Positions 11,560 through 21,536 of a DNA stretch of 64,000 bases are shown one piece after another; positions within the stretch are counted from its first letter, which is position 1; every line of letters begins with the position of its first letter. The translations under genes and the position numbers were made by a program. Below the pieces are notes generated by a model that saw only the letters and a program-made list of their open reading frames with translations, ran no database searches and was not told the DNA's origin. Source of the DNA: Dipteris shenzhenensis (taxonomy: Eukaryota > Polypodiophyta > Polypodiopsida > Gleicheniales); the NCBI GenBank assembly GCA_047967505.1, contig CM106539.1; one strand, written 5' to 3'.

Positions 11560-11703
11560 AAAGCAAAAGAAGAAGAAGAAAGCAAGGAAGAAGTAGATGA
11601 GGAACATCAGGAAGAGGAACACCGTAGTAAGAAAAAGAAGGCATCTAGAAGGAGAATTAGCCAGTCATACTTTCCTTTAGGACAAGGAATTGGAAGCTAT
11701 GAC

Positions 11704-12228
11704 TTGTTGTCCGACCTTAAAGAAAAGGAAGCTCATATCACCTTTGGTCAATTACTTGCTTTGTCTCCAAAACTACAAAAGGAATGGGGAAAACTAGCAA
11801 GCACAAGAGTGTCAAAGAAGAAAAAGAAGAAAAGTGCCATTCCTGTTGTTCAAAAGGTAGATATAGATGTTGGTGATGATGTACCTGTGGTTGATGTGAT
11901 CATTGATGGTTACGTGATTTCTAATGTGTACATTGATGGAGGTGCATCGATTAATGTCATGAGTGAGAAGACCATGATAGATGCTGATTTAAAATACTCT
12001 AGTACTACCTCTCCTTATCGCATCAAATTGGCTGACAACACTAGGGTTAAGACCTTGGGAGTTGTGAAGAATTTAGAAGTGGATGTATGTGGAATTTCTG
12101 TGCCGGCTACTTTTCAGGTGATCCCTACCAAGCCAGATGTACGTGCCTATCCATTGATTTTGGGAAGGCCTTGGCTACGCAAGGTGAAGGCTGTTCAAAA
12201 GTGGGATACTGGAGAATTGATTTTGTAG
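11704..12228 (+). pseudogene. Tat element Gag C-terminus and retropepsin
   Basis: An open frame of 174 codons. The frame is also open upstream to about 11640 with GQGIGSYDLLSDL, typical of the Gag-protease junction of Tat elements (residues in YDLLSDLKEKEAHITFGQLL). After a Lys-rich linker the aspartic protease follows: VYIDGGASINVMSEKT holds the catalytic Asp in the D-G-G-A form common in this lineage. The flap-distal LILGRPWLRKVKAVQKWDTG closes the domain. It would cleave the polyprotein. A stop at 12226-12228 separates it from an acidic Ser/Glu-rich linker (12301-12400) and the RT. The domain itself looks intact. Confidence 0.85.
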
Positions 12229-12479
12229 GGAAATGATAAGAACGTGCGCTACAACATCAGAAGCCACAAAAAGGAAGTTGTCAAGGAGTCGTCTTGAACA
12301 TTAGAGAGTTCAAGCTCTGACTTAACCGATGAAGAAGAAGAGACAGGGTGTAGCTCTGAGGAGTCCAACTCAGAGGGTGAGGTGGAAGGAGTGGCCTTTG
12401 GTCTTTGTCTTGGTGCTGATCGGGATGAGTCAAGAAGGAACAAGGTGGTGGTGCAAGAAGATCCTTAGAGACACTTCAT

Positions 12480-13711
12480 GTGGAGGATGTGGAGCACACT
12501 AAACGACGCCAACGCAATGAAGAGCTTCTTGGTGATTCTCTATCAGGTAGTGAGAAGCTCCAGTACTTGGATATGCTAGATGATTTTCCATGTCTCTTTG
12601 CAACAAGCTATTCACAGGTTCGACCAGTCTCTCTTGTGGAGCATAAGATTGAGTTGAAGCCGGAAAGCAAGCCAGTTGTGCAATGCTTAAGGTGATTGGG
12701 GGTGATCCAAGCTGAGGCACTAAAGAAAGAGGTAACACAACTACTTGAGGCGGGATTCATCTTTCTTGTTGATAATTTAGAATGGATATCTCCTGTAGTT
12801 GTCACACCAAAGAAAGGAAATAAGTGGCGAGTTTGTGTGGACTTTCGTCCTTTGAATGCATGCACTAAGAGGGATCATTTTCCTTTGCCATTTCAAGATG
12901 AAATGCTAGACCAAGTAGCAGGGCATGAGATGTATTCTGTATGTGATGGGTATTCTGGGTACTTTCAAATTCGTATTCGAGAGGAAGATCAAAAGAAAAC
13001 ATCATTTGTCACACATTGGGGAGTTTTTGCTTACAGAGTGATGTCTTTTGGGTTGACCAATGCACCAGCTACATTTCAAAGGTTCATGAGTCAAGTCCTG
13101 GAGCCTTAATTGGGAAAGTTCATACAGGTGTTTTTGGATGATTTTTGCATTTATTCCTCATTTATTCTCGGTGCATAGATCACATGGAGAAGTTAAAGAT
13201 GGCCTTAGCTAGGATTGATGAAGCAAAAGGGTGTCTAAATCCTAGCAAGTGTCATTTGGCTCAAATAAAAGTAGTCTTGTTGGGGCATATCGTGTCTCAA
13301 GAAGGCCTGCAAATGGATCCGGACAAGGTTCAAGCAATCATGGCATTGCCAAGTCCTAAGAGTGTCATTGGTGTTCGCAAAATTCTAGGAAAGAGCAAGT
13401 ATTATCAACGCTTTTGTGATGATTTCACAGAGATAGTGCATCCCATGAACTTGTTGACAAGAAAAGGAGTTTCTTTCCAATGGGGTGTGGAGCAACAAGA
13501 GTCTTTCCAGCAACTTAAGGAGGCCATGAGTAAGGGCCCAATATTGACGCCCCCTGATTGGTCTCAAGACTTTTATGTAAATCCAAGTGTATCTTTGCAT
13601 TCAATTGGTGCTGTATTGCTACAAAAAGGAGAGGAAGGTAGAATGCAACCCATCTATTATGCTAGCCGACAGCTTACAGATGTGGAAACAAGGTATGAAG
13701 AAATGGAGTAG
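12480..13711 (+). pseudogene. Tat element reverse transcriptase and first RNase H, broken
   Basis: The region starts with an Asp/Leu-rich pre-RT segment (SEKLQYLDMLDDFPCLFATS). A TGA at 12693-12695 interrupts it just before the LGVIQAEALKKEV block. RT blocks follow: WISPVVVTPKKGNKWRVCVD, LNACTKRDHFPLPF, DGYSGYFQIRI and FGLTNAPATFQRFM. A TAA lies at 13107-13109, then the catalytic FLDDFCIYS, then a frameshift near 13155. The frame continues through CLNPSKCHLAQIKVVLLGHI and the thumb to the first RNase H (SIGAVLLQKGEEG, IYYASRQLTDVETRYEEME), ending with a stop at 13709-13711. At least two stops and one frameshift make it non-functional, although the catalytic Asp pair survives. Confidence 0.9.
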
Positions 13712-13849
13712 TAAGCTCTCTCTTTGGTGTTTTCTGTCAGAAAGTTTCGCTCCTCTTTATTACCTCGACCATTTTTCTTCCTCACCTCTTAGTCTGTATT
13801 AGCATATCTACTTCGCAAGCCTAATCCTGGGGGGAGATTTGCAAAATGG

Positions 13850-14503
13850 TTGTCAGAGCTTCAAGAGTTCTCTTTCTCTTTTGTCACTGAAAATACCACT
13901 AGGTCCACTATGGCAGATTTGCTCACAGGACGGGAGGATCTAGGAGAAAAAAAGAAATGTAAGGAGAACATTAAAGATGAAAGGGATACACCACCAATAG
14001 CTTTTGTTTTGTATTTTGATGGGGCTTTTAGTCCTTCATGCCAACAAGGAGCCGGGGGGATAGTCTTGATGAATCCTAAAGGTCAAGAGGTATGGGCAAG
14101 AGGACAAGAGCTTCCAGGTATCACAACTAACAATGCAGCTGAGTATAATGCTTTGATTCTTGGTTTGGAGGGTTGTCTTCAAAGTCAAGTTAAAGAATTG
14201 GAAGTAAGAGGAGATTCTCAGCTTATTATAAAGCAAATGCAAGGGCATTACAAGACAAGAAGTCCTCATTTGAAGGAGCTTAATCAAAAGGCTATGGCAC
14301 AATGTAGTCGCTTTGATTTTTGCAAGTTTGTTCATATAAACAGAAAAGAAAATCAAAGGGCAGATGAGTTAGCTAAAGCCATTGTAGTGCCAGACCAGGG
14401 GGTGGTTTCTTGGGTAGACACTGGATGGCCAAAACTACAAGATGTTCAACAATATGTGGAAGAAGGCATGTTTCCTCGAGGGTTAACTCCACAACAAAAG
14501 TAG
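13850..14503 (+). pseudogene. Tat element archaeal-type RNase H (second RNase H)
   Basis: A frame of 217 codons. It opens with the end of the first RNase H and its connection (FAKWLSELQEFSFSFV lies just upstream and at the start, then MADLLTGRED). A second complete RNase H fold follows. The four acidic catalytic positions are visible in order: YFDGAFSPS, NNAAEYNALILGLEG, VRGDSQLIIKQMQG and QRADELAKAI. A duplicated RNase H of this type between the first RNase H and the integrase defines the Tat lineage. The domain looks intact. The frame ends at PRGLTPQQK followed by TAG, where the integrase should begin. Confidence 0.88.
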
Positions 14504-14524
14504 AGATTGGTTACTTTTGGCCAC

Positions 14525-14650
14525 GCCTCCATAAGGATGTATATGAATGTCACCAATAGAACCTATCAGCTTGAGGAGGTTGATGGCATGGTGATACCCA
14601 GATGCACCAATGAGTATCGCCTTAAATTCTTCTATGTTCGACGACCTTGA
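14525..14650 (+). pseudogene. Integrase C-terminal stub (large internal deletion)
   Basis: Within 150 bases of the archaeal RNase H, a plus-strand frame reads YQLEEVDGMVIPRCTNEYRL followed by KFFYVRRP and a stop. This resembles the extreme C-terminus of gypsy integrase, which ends just before the polypurine tract. The zinc finger and D,D,E core, normally around 1 kb, are absent. An internal deletion therefore joined the end of the RNase H to the integrase tail, and the element cannot encode its own integrase. Confidence 0.65.
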
Positions 14651-14685
14651 GGGCCAGCAGACCCTCTCTGTACTGGGCGGAAAGA

Positions 14686-15801
14686 TGTGACGCCAAAAAT
14701 TGATATTTTTAATTTGGCATTGGTATTGTTTTTCTCTATGTTTGATAAGAGTTTAAGTATCAAGTGATAGCCTAGTGGCTCTCACTTATTTCTAATTTCT
14801 ATGATATTGTATGGGATGGAGAGGATGAGTGGAATGGCTCATTGTAAATACCATAAGTATGAATTATAAATACCTTGGTATGGGGTGAGAGTTATTTGTG
14901 TATGGGATATTATGGAGTTTTTTAGAAAATAGGAAGAGTGAGTCATATAAAGAGGTGGGCTCATGTCCATGTGTTCCAATAATATAAGAGAGGCCACATG
15001 CCAAGCATGTGGAAGGCATGTGGAGGAGTGTGAAGTCAAGAGGAATCCTTCTAGAACTCCTATGTGGAATAAGGAGGATGTGGACATGTAGAAAAGGGAG
15101 GGTCCCTATGGGCTCCATGTGAGGAGACTCTTGACTTTCTCAATATTTTAAGAGTCTTGAGCATCTTGTGATGGGATACATGGCAAGAGTAGCCAAAAAG
15201 GACATGGATGGTGACATATGTGCTTATGTGATTGATGGGGAAAGGAATCTACAGGCAGCAATTGTAAATGGGTGAAGGAGGGTAACAAAATCTCTATAAA
15301 AGGAGCCCTCCTCTCCCTTGTTCATCAATCTCTTCCACCATTAGGACTCATGTTGCTGTAGCTCTAGTCTCCCCAAGCCTCTTTCATGAGCCTTCTCTCC
15401 CTCTTGTAGATATTCTCTTATGTAGACTCTTGAGTCCTTCTCTCTCTAGTTTATTCTCTCTCTATGAGTAGTCTTGGAGCTTCTGCTCCCTCTTGTATGT
15501 ATGAAACCTCTTCTTCTCCCTTGTATTTGTAGTGTTGAAGTGGATTATCACTCTATTTGTAATGAAGGTCACTTCAGGTTCTCTCTCTCTGGAGTGTCTC
15601 TTCCCTTTTCTTTCTTTCAAAGCCTTAAAAGTTCTTTCTATTCGGCTGCTCATTGTGCACACATGGTCCCTCTGTTTCCCGAGCCACCATGTAAACTTCT
15701 TTCCCTCTTCTAGGAGAAATCTATGAGGGGTGGATCGTTGATGAAGGTGGAGTCTTGAGGGAGCATCCTGCTCAGGTGAAATTAGCCTAGGTGGAGGGTA
15801 G
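14686..15801 (+). repeat. Probable 3' LTR of the Tat element (5' part)
   Basis: TGTGACGCCAAAAATTGAT follows a purine-rich GGGCGGAAAGA directly after the integrase tail, as expected for the start of a gypsy 3' LTR. No second LTR is in the window, so the boundary rests on position and on the TG start. A good TATA box lies inside, and a CT-rich leader follows it. The LTR probably continues into the 177-bp tandem repeats. Confidence 0.6.
15294..15301 (+). promoter_or_regulatory. TATA box in the Tat LTR
   Basis: CTATAAAAGG lies about 600 bases into the LTR and is followed by a CT-rich stretch. This is the usual place for the LTR RNA polymerase II promoter. Activity is not shown. Confidence 0.55.
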
Positions 15802-16335
15802 TTTTCATGACAGTTTGACCCCTTGTTAGTGTTTTGCTCCTAACTTTCTGCTCGATAGTCCGATTGTAATGAAATTTATATCAACGCGAAGTCTCTTCAA
15901 GGCGCATGTTTATAGGTGATCAGATCTTGAATCAGATATTGTTGCAAAAAGTTATGAGTCTCTGTGTCTGACAGTCTGTTTTCATGATAGTTTTTACCCC
16001 CATCTAGTAAACTGTCCATAACTTTTTGGCCGCTTCTTTGTTTCTTACGAAACATATATCAGCGTGAAGCTCTCTTTAAGGCGCATGTCTCTATAGCTTA
16101 GATCTTGAATCAAATACGGCTGCAAAATGTTATGAGTCTCTGTGTTTGACAGTCTGTTTTCATGACAGTTTTTACCCCCTTCAAGTAAACTGTCCATATC
16201 TCTTCAACCATCTGTTTGTTTTCAATGAAACTTATATCAGCGCAAAGCCCATCTCAAGGGATCTCTTTGTGTGCTTGAATCTTTGATATCATGTCTTTAC
16301 TGAAAGTTATAGGCCTCTGTGTCTAATGACAGTTT
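15802..16335 (+). repeat. 177-178-bp tandem repeat, three copies
   Basis: Copies start at 15802, 15979 and 16157, each opening TTTTCATGA(C/T)AGTTT and containing a GTTATGAGTCTCTGTGT-type end. Spacings are 177 and 178 bases. The first two copies are closest to each other, and the third is more diverged in its second half. The array lies in the LTR or untranslated 3' flank of a Tat element, a setting known to generate satellite repeats in plants. Confidence 0.85.
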
Positions 16336-16752
16336 GTAGAGTGTTTTGAGCTAAGTGTAAAGGTGTCCATGAAGGAGGTGCAATGTTTCCTCAGAATCTA
16401 CCCATCCGACCCAATCAGCCCCTTCAAACTCCTCGATGTATATTAGTTCATGTCATGTTGAGCCGCAAGATCTTCTTTTAACAACGTATCACTCTTCTCT
16501 TTGGCGCAGACCGGCTCGCTGAGATTATGGCCTCTACTGATCCTTTCCTTCTCCCTATGCTTGATTACAACATCACTTGGGATGTTACCATCTTCATTCT
16601 CATCTGAGGGAGGAAAGTATGGTGTGGTATCTTAGCATAAAAGCTTCTTTCTAATGTCCCATTCTCAATGATAAATATCTTTGGCTGTCAGTTCGAAAGT
16701 AGCAGGAAGTGAAGAGGTGCATGAAGTTTATTACCCCCAACTTCATGTCACA
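16306..16752 (+). repeat. Tat-associated repeat segment, copy with a 115-bp extra block
   Basis: Two blocks, about 16306-16375 and 16485-16752, match 54598-54935. The roughly 115 bases between them are absent from that other copy. Both copies hold an 81-bp open frame (here 16527-16607) starting with ATGGCC that differs at only a few residues. Both also end in the same 9-bp stem hairpin (CATGAAGTT at 16720-16728 and AACTTCATG at 16739-16747). It is probably the leader and gag start of a Tat-type element. The function of the short frame is unknown. Confidence 0.7.
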
Positions 16753-16799
16753 GTGTCCTAGGGCTTAGAACAGCATCCTGGTACGTTGGCAAGAGGAGT

Positions 16800-17475
16800 A
16801 ATAGAGATGATGCCCATGCACATGTAGCACTAAAGAATGAGCTAGCAATGATAGTACTCCATAGAGCTATCTGTCAGGTAATAGGGTACTCACACACCCA
16901 AGAGCTTTGCATTATCACTCCATTTTTCAATGGAGGAAGTGTGCACAATATGCTAATGTGTCTTCCATAGTGCTGTGGAACATATCTGACATGGGTTAAG
17001 TCCGTACGAGGTCCACACAACCAATAAAAAAACCTCACTTTGACTGGAACTCCCCACTCACTAGGTTGCAGGCAAGGTTTTTCTGTTAGCATGCTTTGTC
17101 TATTGCTGCTACTATTGAAATTCTTTGAGAGAAGTCCATGAACACAGATATGCTCACATTGATCCATAGGCAACTAACTACATGCTGGATTTCACAAGAG
17201 ATGATGCATCTCTACGAGTAGGGATTATTGATTGGGGAAGAAGCCTCCACTAGACTGAAAGCAGATATTTGCAAGACTTGACTTGTGCTCCTTCAAAGGA
17301 ATTTCCATGGTTTGTGCAAAAATTGTATGCTAGTCTGAATACACATCCAAATCCCAAGGGTGCATGGGCACCGAAGTCAGATTGCTTTGATGATGGTTAG
17401 TCGTTTAGAGAAATGGCCAACTTTCTCATAGATGTTGTAGGAGCTCTCAATGACAACTCAGTGAAGGAGACATGG
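16800..17475 (+). pseudogene. Possible protein-kinase-like pseudogene
   Basis: On the plus strand, after HAHVALKNELAMIVLHRAI, the reading is CQVIGYSHTQELCIITPFF then NGGSVHNML. This has the look of a kinase N-lobe (helix C, strand 4, strand 5, hinge and the GGS turn). Further on, another frame reads DFTRDDASLRVGIIDWGRSL, which could be a degenerate catalytic/DFG region, and FPWFVQKLYASLNTHPNPKG. Stops and frame changes separate the pieces. I infer a decayed gene copy, perhaps captured by a transposon. The family assignment is by eye only and could be wrong. Confidence 0.3.
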
Positions 17476-18352
17476 CAATCAAACTCTTGGTTGATTGTGG
17501 TAACTCATCTATGCCGGACTCATCCAAAGATGGAGCTACCATGGAAGCAACTGTGACAAAACTACATAGTTTCATGTAAACGAGGATGTGGCAATGCGAC
17601 CCTAGTGAGGAAATGAAGACGTGTTGTTGAACATAGGCTACATCTTTTTTGAGGTTGAACCATATGACCACAATTTCGATTTCTAAATTTGTAATGTCTT
17701 TGGATTGTACATATGGATTATTGAAGTTCTTGTAACATGTATCTTCAACACTTGGAAGTATTGTTAGATTGAGATAGATTCATGCTCGATTGTAACAATT
17801 TGTGAGAGACTATCTTTTTAATTACATCCCTCAATATTAATAGAGTTTGAGCATGTTGACAGATCTTCCCCATCCAAACCCTACAGGTTTTGAGCCACAA
17901 ATGGCTCAAGATTGAGGTAGTTATCGGGATCATCCAAAGTGGCAAGGATAACATAAGAGCCATTTGGATCCCATTTATAGATAACACAAGATCCATTTGA
18001 AGACAAAGAGGTAGTTGAGAGAATCAAGAGATGCCTTGACACCATATGGGCCTAAGTGGTTGTAGCAAAAGAGAGAAGAGAGAGAGTGGTACAAGGAATA
18101 GTTTTGGGCCTCCATTCAAAAGGTGACATGTGTAAAAGGCCAAATGGTTGACTTTGGTCTTCATTGTTGTATGCAACCTTTGAGAAATACAAACTATCTT
18201 CTTGCTCATGTGTTGAGATTGAGATTTGCTTGCTCTCCTTGTTCACCTTTTGTGTTTGCCACAATCCCACTTCCCTTTCTTCTCCTTCTCCATCCTCCTT
18301 CCTTCTTCCCTCCCCCTCCCCTCTCTCTCTTCCTTTCACCCCCTTCTTCTTG
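17476..18352. other. No recognised gene; polypyrimidine tract
   Basis: Unrecognised AT-rich sequence up to about 18050, then a GA-rich patch at 18066-18086. A long CT-rich tract follows at about 18235-18350. Long open frames in the tract are compositional, being open on both strands. Confidence 0.5.
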
Positions 18353-18690
18353 GTGGAAACCCCATTCCAATGATCCGAACACGAGTGAAGGCTTTATACA
18401 CAATGCTCCCACAAGGAGTAGCCAAGGAAGGAGGATCTCTATCAACACACCTCAACCATCCCCACGACATGGTTGTTCATGCACTTAGGGCTTGTTAGTG
18501 GAGAGTAGGATTGGATTGGAAGTGGAAACCCCATTCCAATGATCAATGATCCGGTGAAGGCTTTATACACAATGCTCCCACAAGGAGTAGCCAAGGAGGG
18601 AGGATCTCTATCAACACACCTCAACCATCCCCACAACATGGTTGTTCATGCACTTAGGGCTTGTTAGTGGAGAGTAGGATTGGATTGGAA
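18353..18690. repeat. 169-bp tandem duplication
   Basis: Two adjacent copies, 18353-18521 and 18522-18690, begin GTGGAAACCCCATTCCAATG and are nearly identical. A few extra bases near the start of the second copy are balanced by a small loss. The first bases of a third unit follow at 18691. This is a recent local duplication, and no gene is seen in it. Confidence 0.9.
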
Positions 18691-19673
18691 GTGGAAAAAA
18701 GTGACTTTGGAGTAGAAAAGCTCACTTTTCAACTTTTTGTCCATAGAGCCATTTTCATGCATTTGAGCTTGTTTCTTATTGCTTTTTGATGTTTGTTTAT
18801 ACAAGGAGGTAGATAGAATGATTTCTAAGCTTGTTGTAGTGTCAAATCCAACTAAAAACACTTGAAAATGAAGATTTGAGTGGAATTTTGAAATGGTTTT
18901 GGGTGCTTAATAGTCCAACTTGTAGAAACCGCCTGTTTGTGTGCCAAAAGTTATTGTTTTGTGTTGTTTTTTATTTGTGGTAGGTAGTTTAGGTCCTTAG
19001 CACTCCTCCCATGCACACAAACCTAGAATAGAACTAGAAAAATCACCAAGATTCATAAGAAGGGAGTCGGTCACACTGTGTGTTCCCAAACAATCCAGAC
19101 CAACATCATAATCACATTCTTACAAGTGATGGTCATTGTAGCCTAATGACACTTTTGGATAGCCATCTTGCCTCATTAGTATACTTCTGCAAAAACAAGC
19201 ACCACATGTAATCCAAAAAAAGAAATGGCTCAACCCTAGCAAAGACTCCCATATTCCAGGCCGGTGGGGGGGCATCACTTCCACCCGCTCCTGTGAATGG
19301 TGGGGGGCATCACTTTCCCCACTCATTGACCTCTAGGGATCTAGACTCTACTGCATATTGAAACATGCATACACACGCAATTTAAGGAGGTAAGAAGGTC
19401 TTACATATATTCAAGATGAGAAAACCAAAGAACAAAGGATTGTTAGTACAAAGTTATGCATGTGCAAGAACATGAGCATGCCGTAGGTGCATGTGTCTAT
19501 ATTAAAGGATATGTGTATTTGTACATGTGCAAACATGTGAGTACATCTATAAAACTAGGTGCATGTGTCCATGTTTCCACAAAAACTACAGAAATATGGG
19601 ATATGAAGGGGGGAAATTAGTTCATAGGATACATTAGAGAAATTAGTTCATAGGATACATTAGGATACATGTG
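18691..19673. other. No recognised gene
   Basis: No coding signal is supported. A 22-bp unit containing AGTTCATAGGATACATTAG is duplicated around 19617-19665. GTGCATGTGTC-like words recur at 19487-19570. Confidence 0.45.
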
Positions 19674-20895
19674 CTGCTCCTTACAGGCACCTACTGCACC
19701 ATCTATTTTGCCCTCTAGCTAGTCTCTTGTCAGCTCCAGATCTAGTCTTTTAACTGTTGCAAAAGTCACACATTACTTGAAACCAGTCAGTACTATTTTA
19801 GCATTTGGAGGGCCTTCAACTTGCTAGGTAAGTCCTGAGGTGTACAACCCACATTGCATTCTATGTGCTGCCCATGTGGCAACCCCCTCTCTTTGTTTTT
19901 CTCTGTGGGTATGCCACCACATGGCAGCATAGTGACCACATGGCAGCCACTATGCTACCCATGTGATAGCCATAACCTTAAGCCTTTGGGGGTTCAAGGA
20001 TCTCTTGACTTTAGGAAGTTGGATGGCCTGGCAAGAAGGAAAATGCGAACTCTAGAAGGGGGAAAATGGAGTTAGAAAGTTTTCATGAGGGGAAAGATTT
20101 TTAGTAGATGCCTAGAATCTTGTTGGACTTTGTCATCCATGACTAGGCAAGTTACCTTTTCTAGCTAGGTGCCCCAAGCACTCTCCCCAAATTCTTTGCA
20201 AATTCTACTCATTAGTTACAGTCCTAAAGCATTCTCCCCACATGCTTTGCAAATTTCATGAATTAATCCCCAAAGCATTCTCCTTAGTGCATGCTTTGCA
20301 AATTCTAATAATTAATTACAATCCTCATTGGGCCTCCCAATTCCTAATTCCTTGTTCATCCTTGATGGAACTTACTCACTTATCTCATCCACTTGGGCAT
20401 GTTTCAATGTGCCAATCACATCGGTTATTTATCCTCCGATCACACATGACAGTTTTGTATGCTAGTCACATTCGAGCTTTTGGAGTATTAGAGTGTTTGA
20501 TGGTGGCTAATCACATCAGCTCCTTTATTCAGAGTAGATTCTTTGGGTGCTAATCAAATTAGCTCCTCTAACCATATTAGAGTTCTTTCATGCTAATCAT
20601 ATTAGCTTGTCTAATTGTGGTAGAGTTCCTACGTGCTAATCATATTAGCTTCTCTAATCATATTAGAGTTCATGAATGCTAAGCATATCATATTAGAGTT
20701 CCTTGATAGCATATAGCTATGAAAATTCCACTCAAATTGGAAGAAAAACCTATCCACCTTAAATCTTGAGTCTCCAACTAGCATGGTGACATGCAAAGCT
20801 ACTACACTGCATAAACCATATTATAATAAAATGTTCATCCTTAATAAGGTGAGATGTTGCAAAGGGGATATGGGGGGAGGGCTTCAGATTTATGG
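19674..20895. repeat. Approximately 1.1-1.2-kb direct repeat, copy 1
   Basis: This matches 21537-22642 along its length with many substitutions and indels. Matching starts at GCTCCTTACA(G/A)GCACCT and ends at GTTGCAAAGGGGAT. Inside, at 20550-20705, is a sub-array of about 40-bp units with CTAATCATATTAGAGTTC, containing the near-palindrome CTAAT-ATATTAG. The pair could be diverged LTRs of a gutted element with a 640-bp interior, or a segmental duplication. No protein-coding remnant is seen between or within them. Confidence 0.8.
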
Positions 20896-21536
20896 GTTTG
20901 ACGTGGGCTTTCCTATGGAGAGTATGTGTAATACAATAGCAAATTGTATGAGTGTTGTCATATAAGCATTGAATAGCAGAATGATACCGCATTATATGTG
21001 ATGCAGCTGATTTATTGTTCCTTGTGTGGCTTTCTCCTTCTCATTGTTTCTTCCTACCTTAGATGTGCCTTTGCTCATAGTCCTCTACATTTTTTATGAT
21101 CCTACTGGGAGGGTGGATCCCACCCAATTAGGAGAATAGGGTGTGATAGGCTTAGGTTGTTAAAAAAAACCATAACAGAGGGCCTACGTAGTAGAAGATA
21201 GATAGCATAGCCCCCATGAACTCATTGTTTGTTGCTATTGTGGATGAATAATGAGCCATCCTTCTGTAGGGGTTGAGAGTCCTAAATCAACCAACTGGCC
21301 AGCTTTAGTGGGCCAATCCTATAAACCAACCCATAGCCCTATGCATGGGTTTATGGGTCTGTGTGCTAGCTGACCTAGTTGATTAGTCAACCAGCCAGTC
21401 CAAGCCCTACATAAGGGCAAGGGAACAATTGCCCATTGCATCCCCTTCCCTACTATACTTGTCCCAGATCTTCCGATTCTTGCACCCTTCTTGAATTTCT
21501 CTAGGGTATTTTCTTGTCCTAGATATGGCCCATCTG
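20896..21536. other. Spacer between the 1.1-kb direct repeats
   Basis: No recognised gene, primer-binding site or polypurine tract. The words CCAACCAGCCAGTCC and similar recur around 21290-21400. Confidence 0.4.

Larger units (their letters stand above)
11560..16752 (+). mobile_element. Ty3/gypsy Tat-lineage retrotransposon remnant, 5'-truncated
   Basis: The plus-strand order is Gag end, protease, RT, RNase H, a second RNase H of archaeal type, a short integrase C-terminal remnant, then an LTR-like region. A second, archaeal-type RNase H before the integrase is the hallmark of the plant Tat/Ogre lineage. The 5' LTR and most of gag are missing on the left, and most of the integrase has been deleted. 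The 3' LTR starts at a TGTGACGCC at 14686. Its right end is not clear, so the outer limit is set by the shared repeat that ends at 16752. Confidence 0.85.

Noticed and set aside
16720-16760. Hairpin followed ten bases later by CTAG, resembling a Helitron 3' end
   Set aside because: The second copy at 54.9 kb shares the hairpin but diverges before any CTRR. No 5' TC terminus or Rep/helicase coding is visible.
18052-18498. Several overlapping ORFs on both strands
   Set aside because: They are caused by the polypyrimidine tract and the 169-bp duplication and have no motif.
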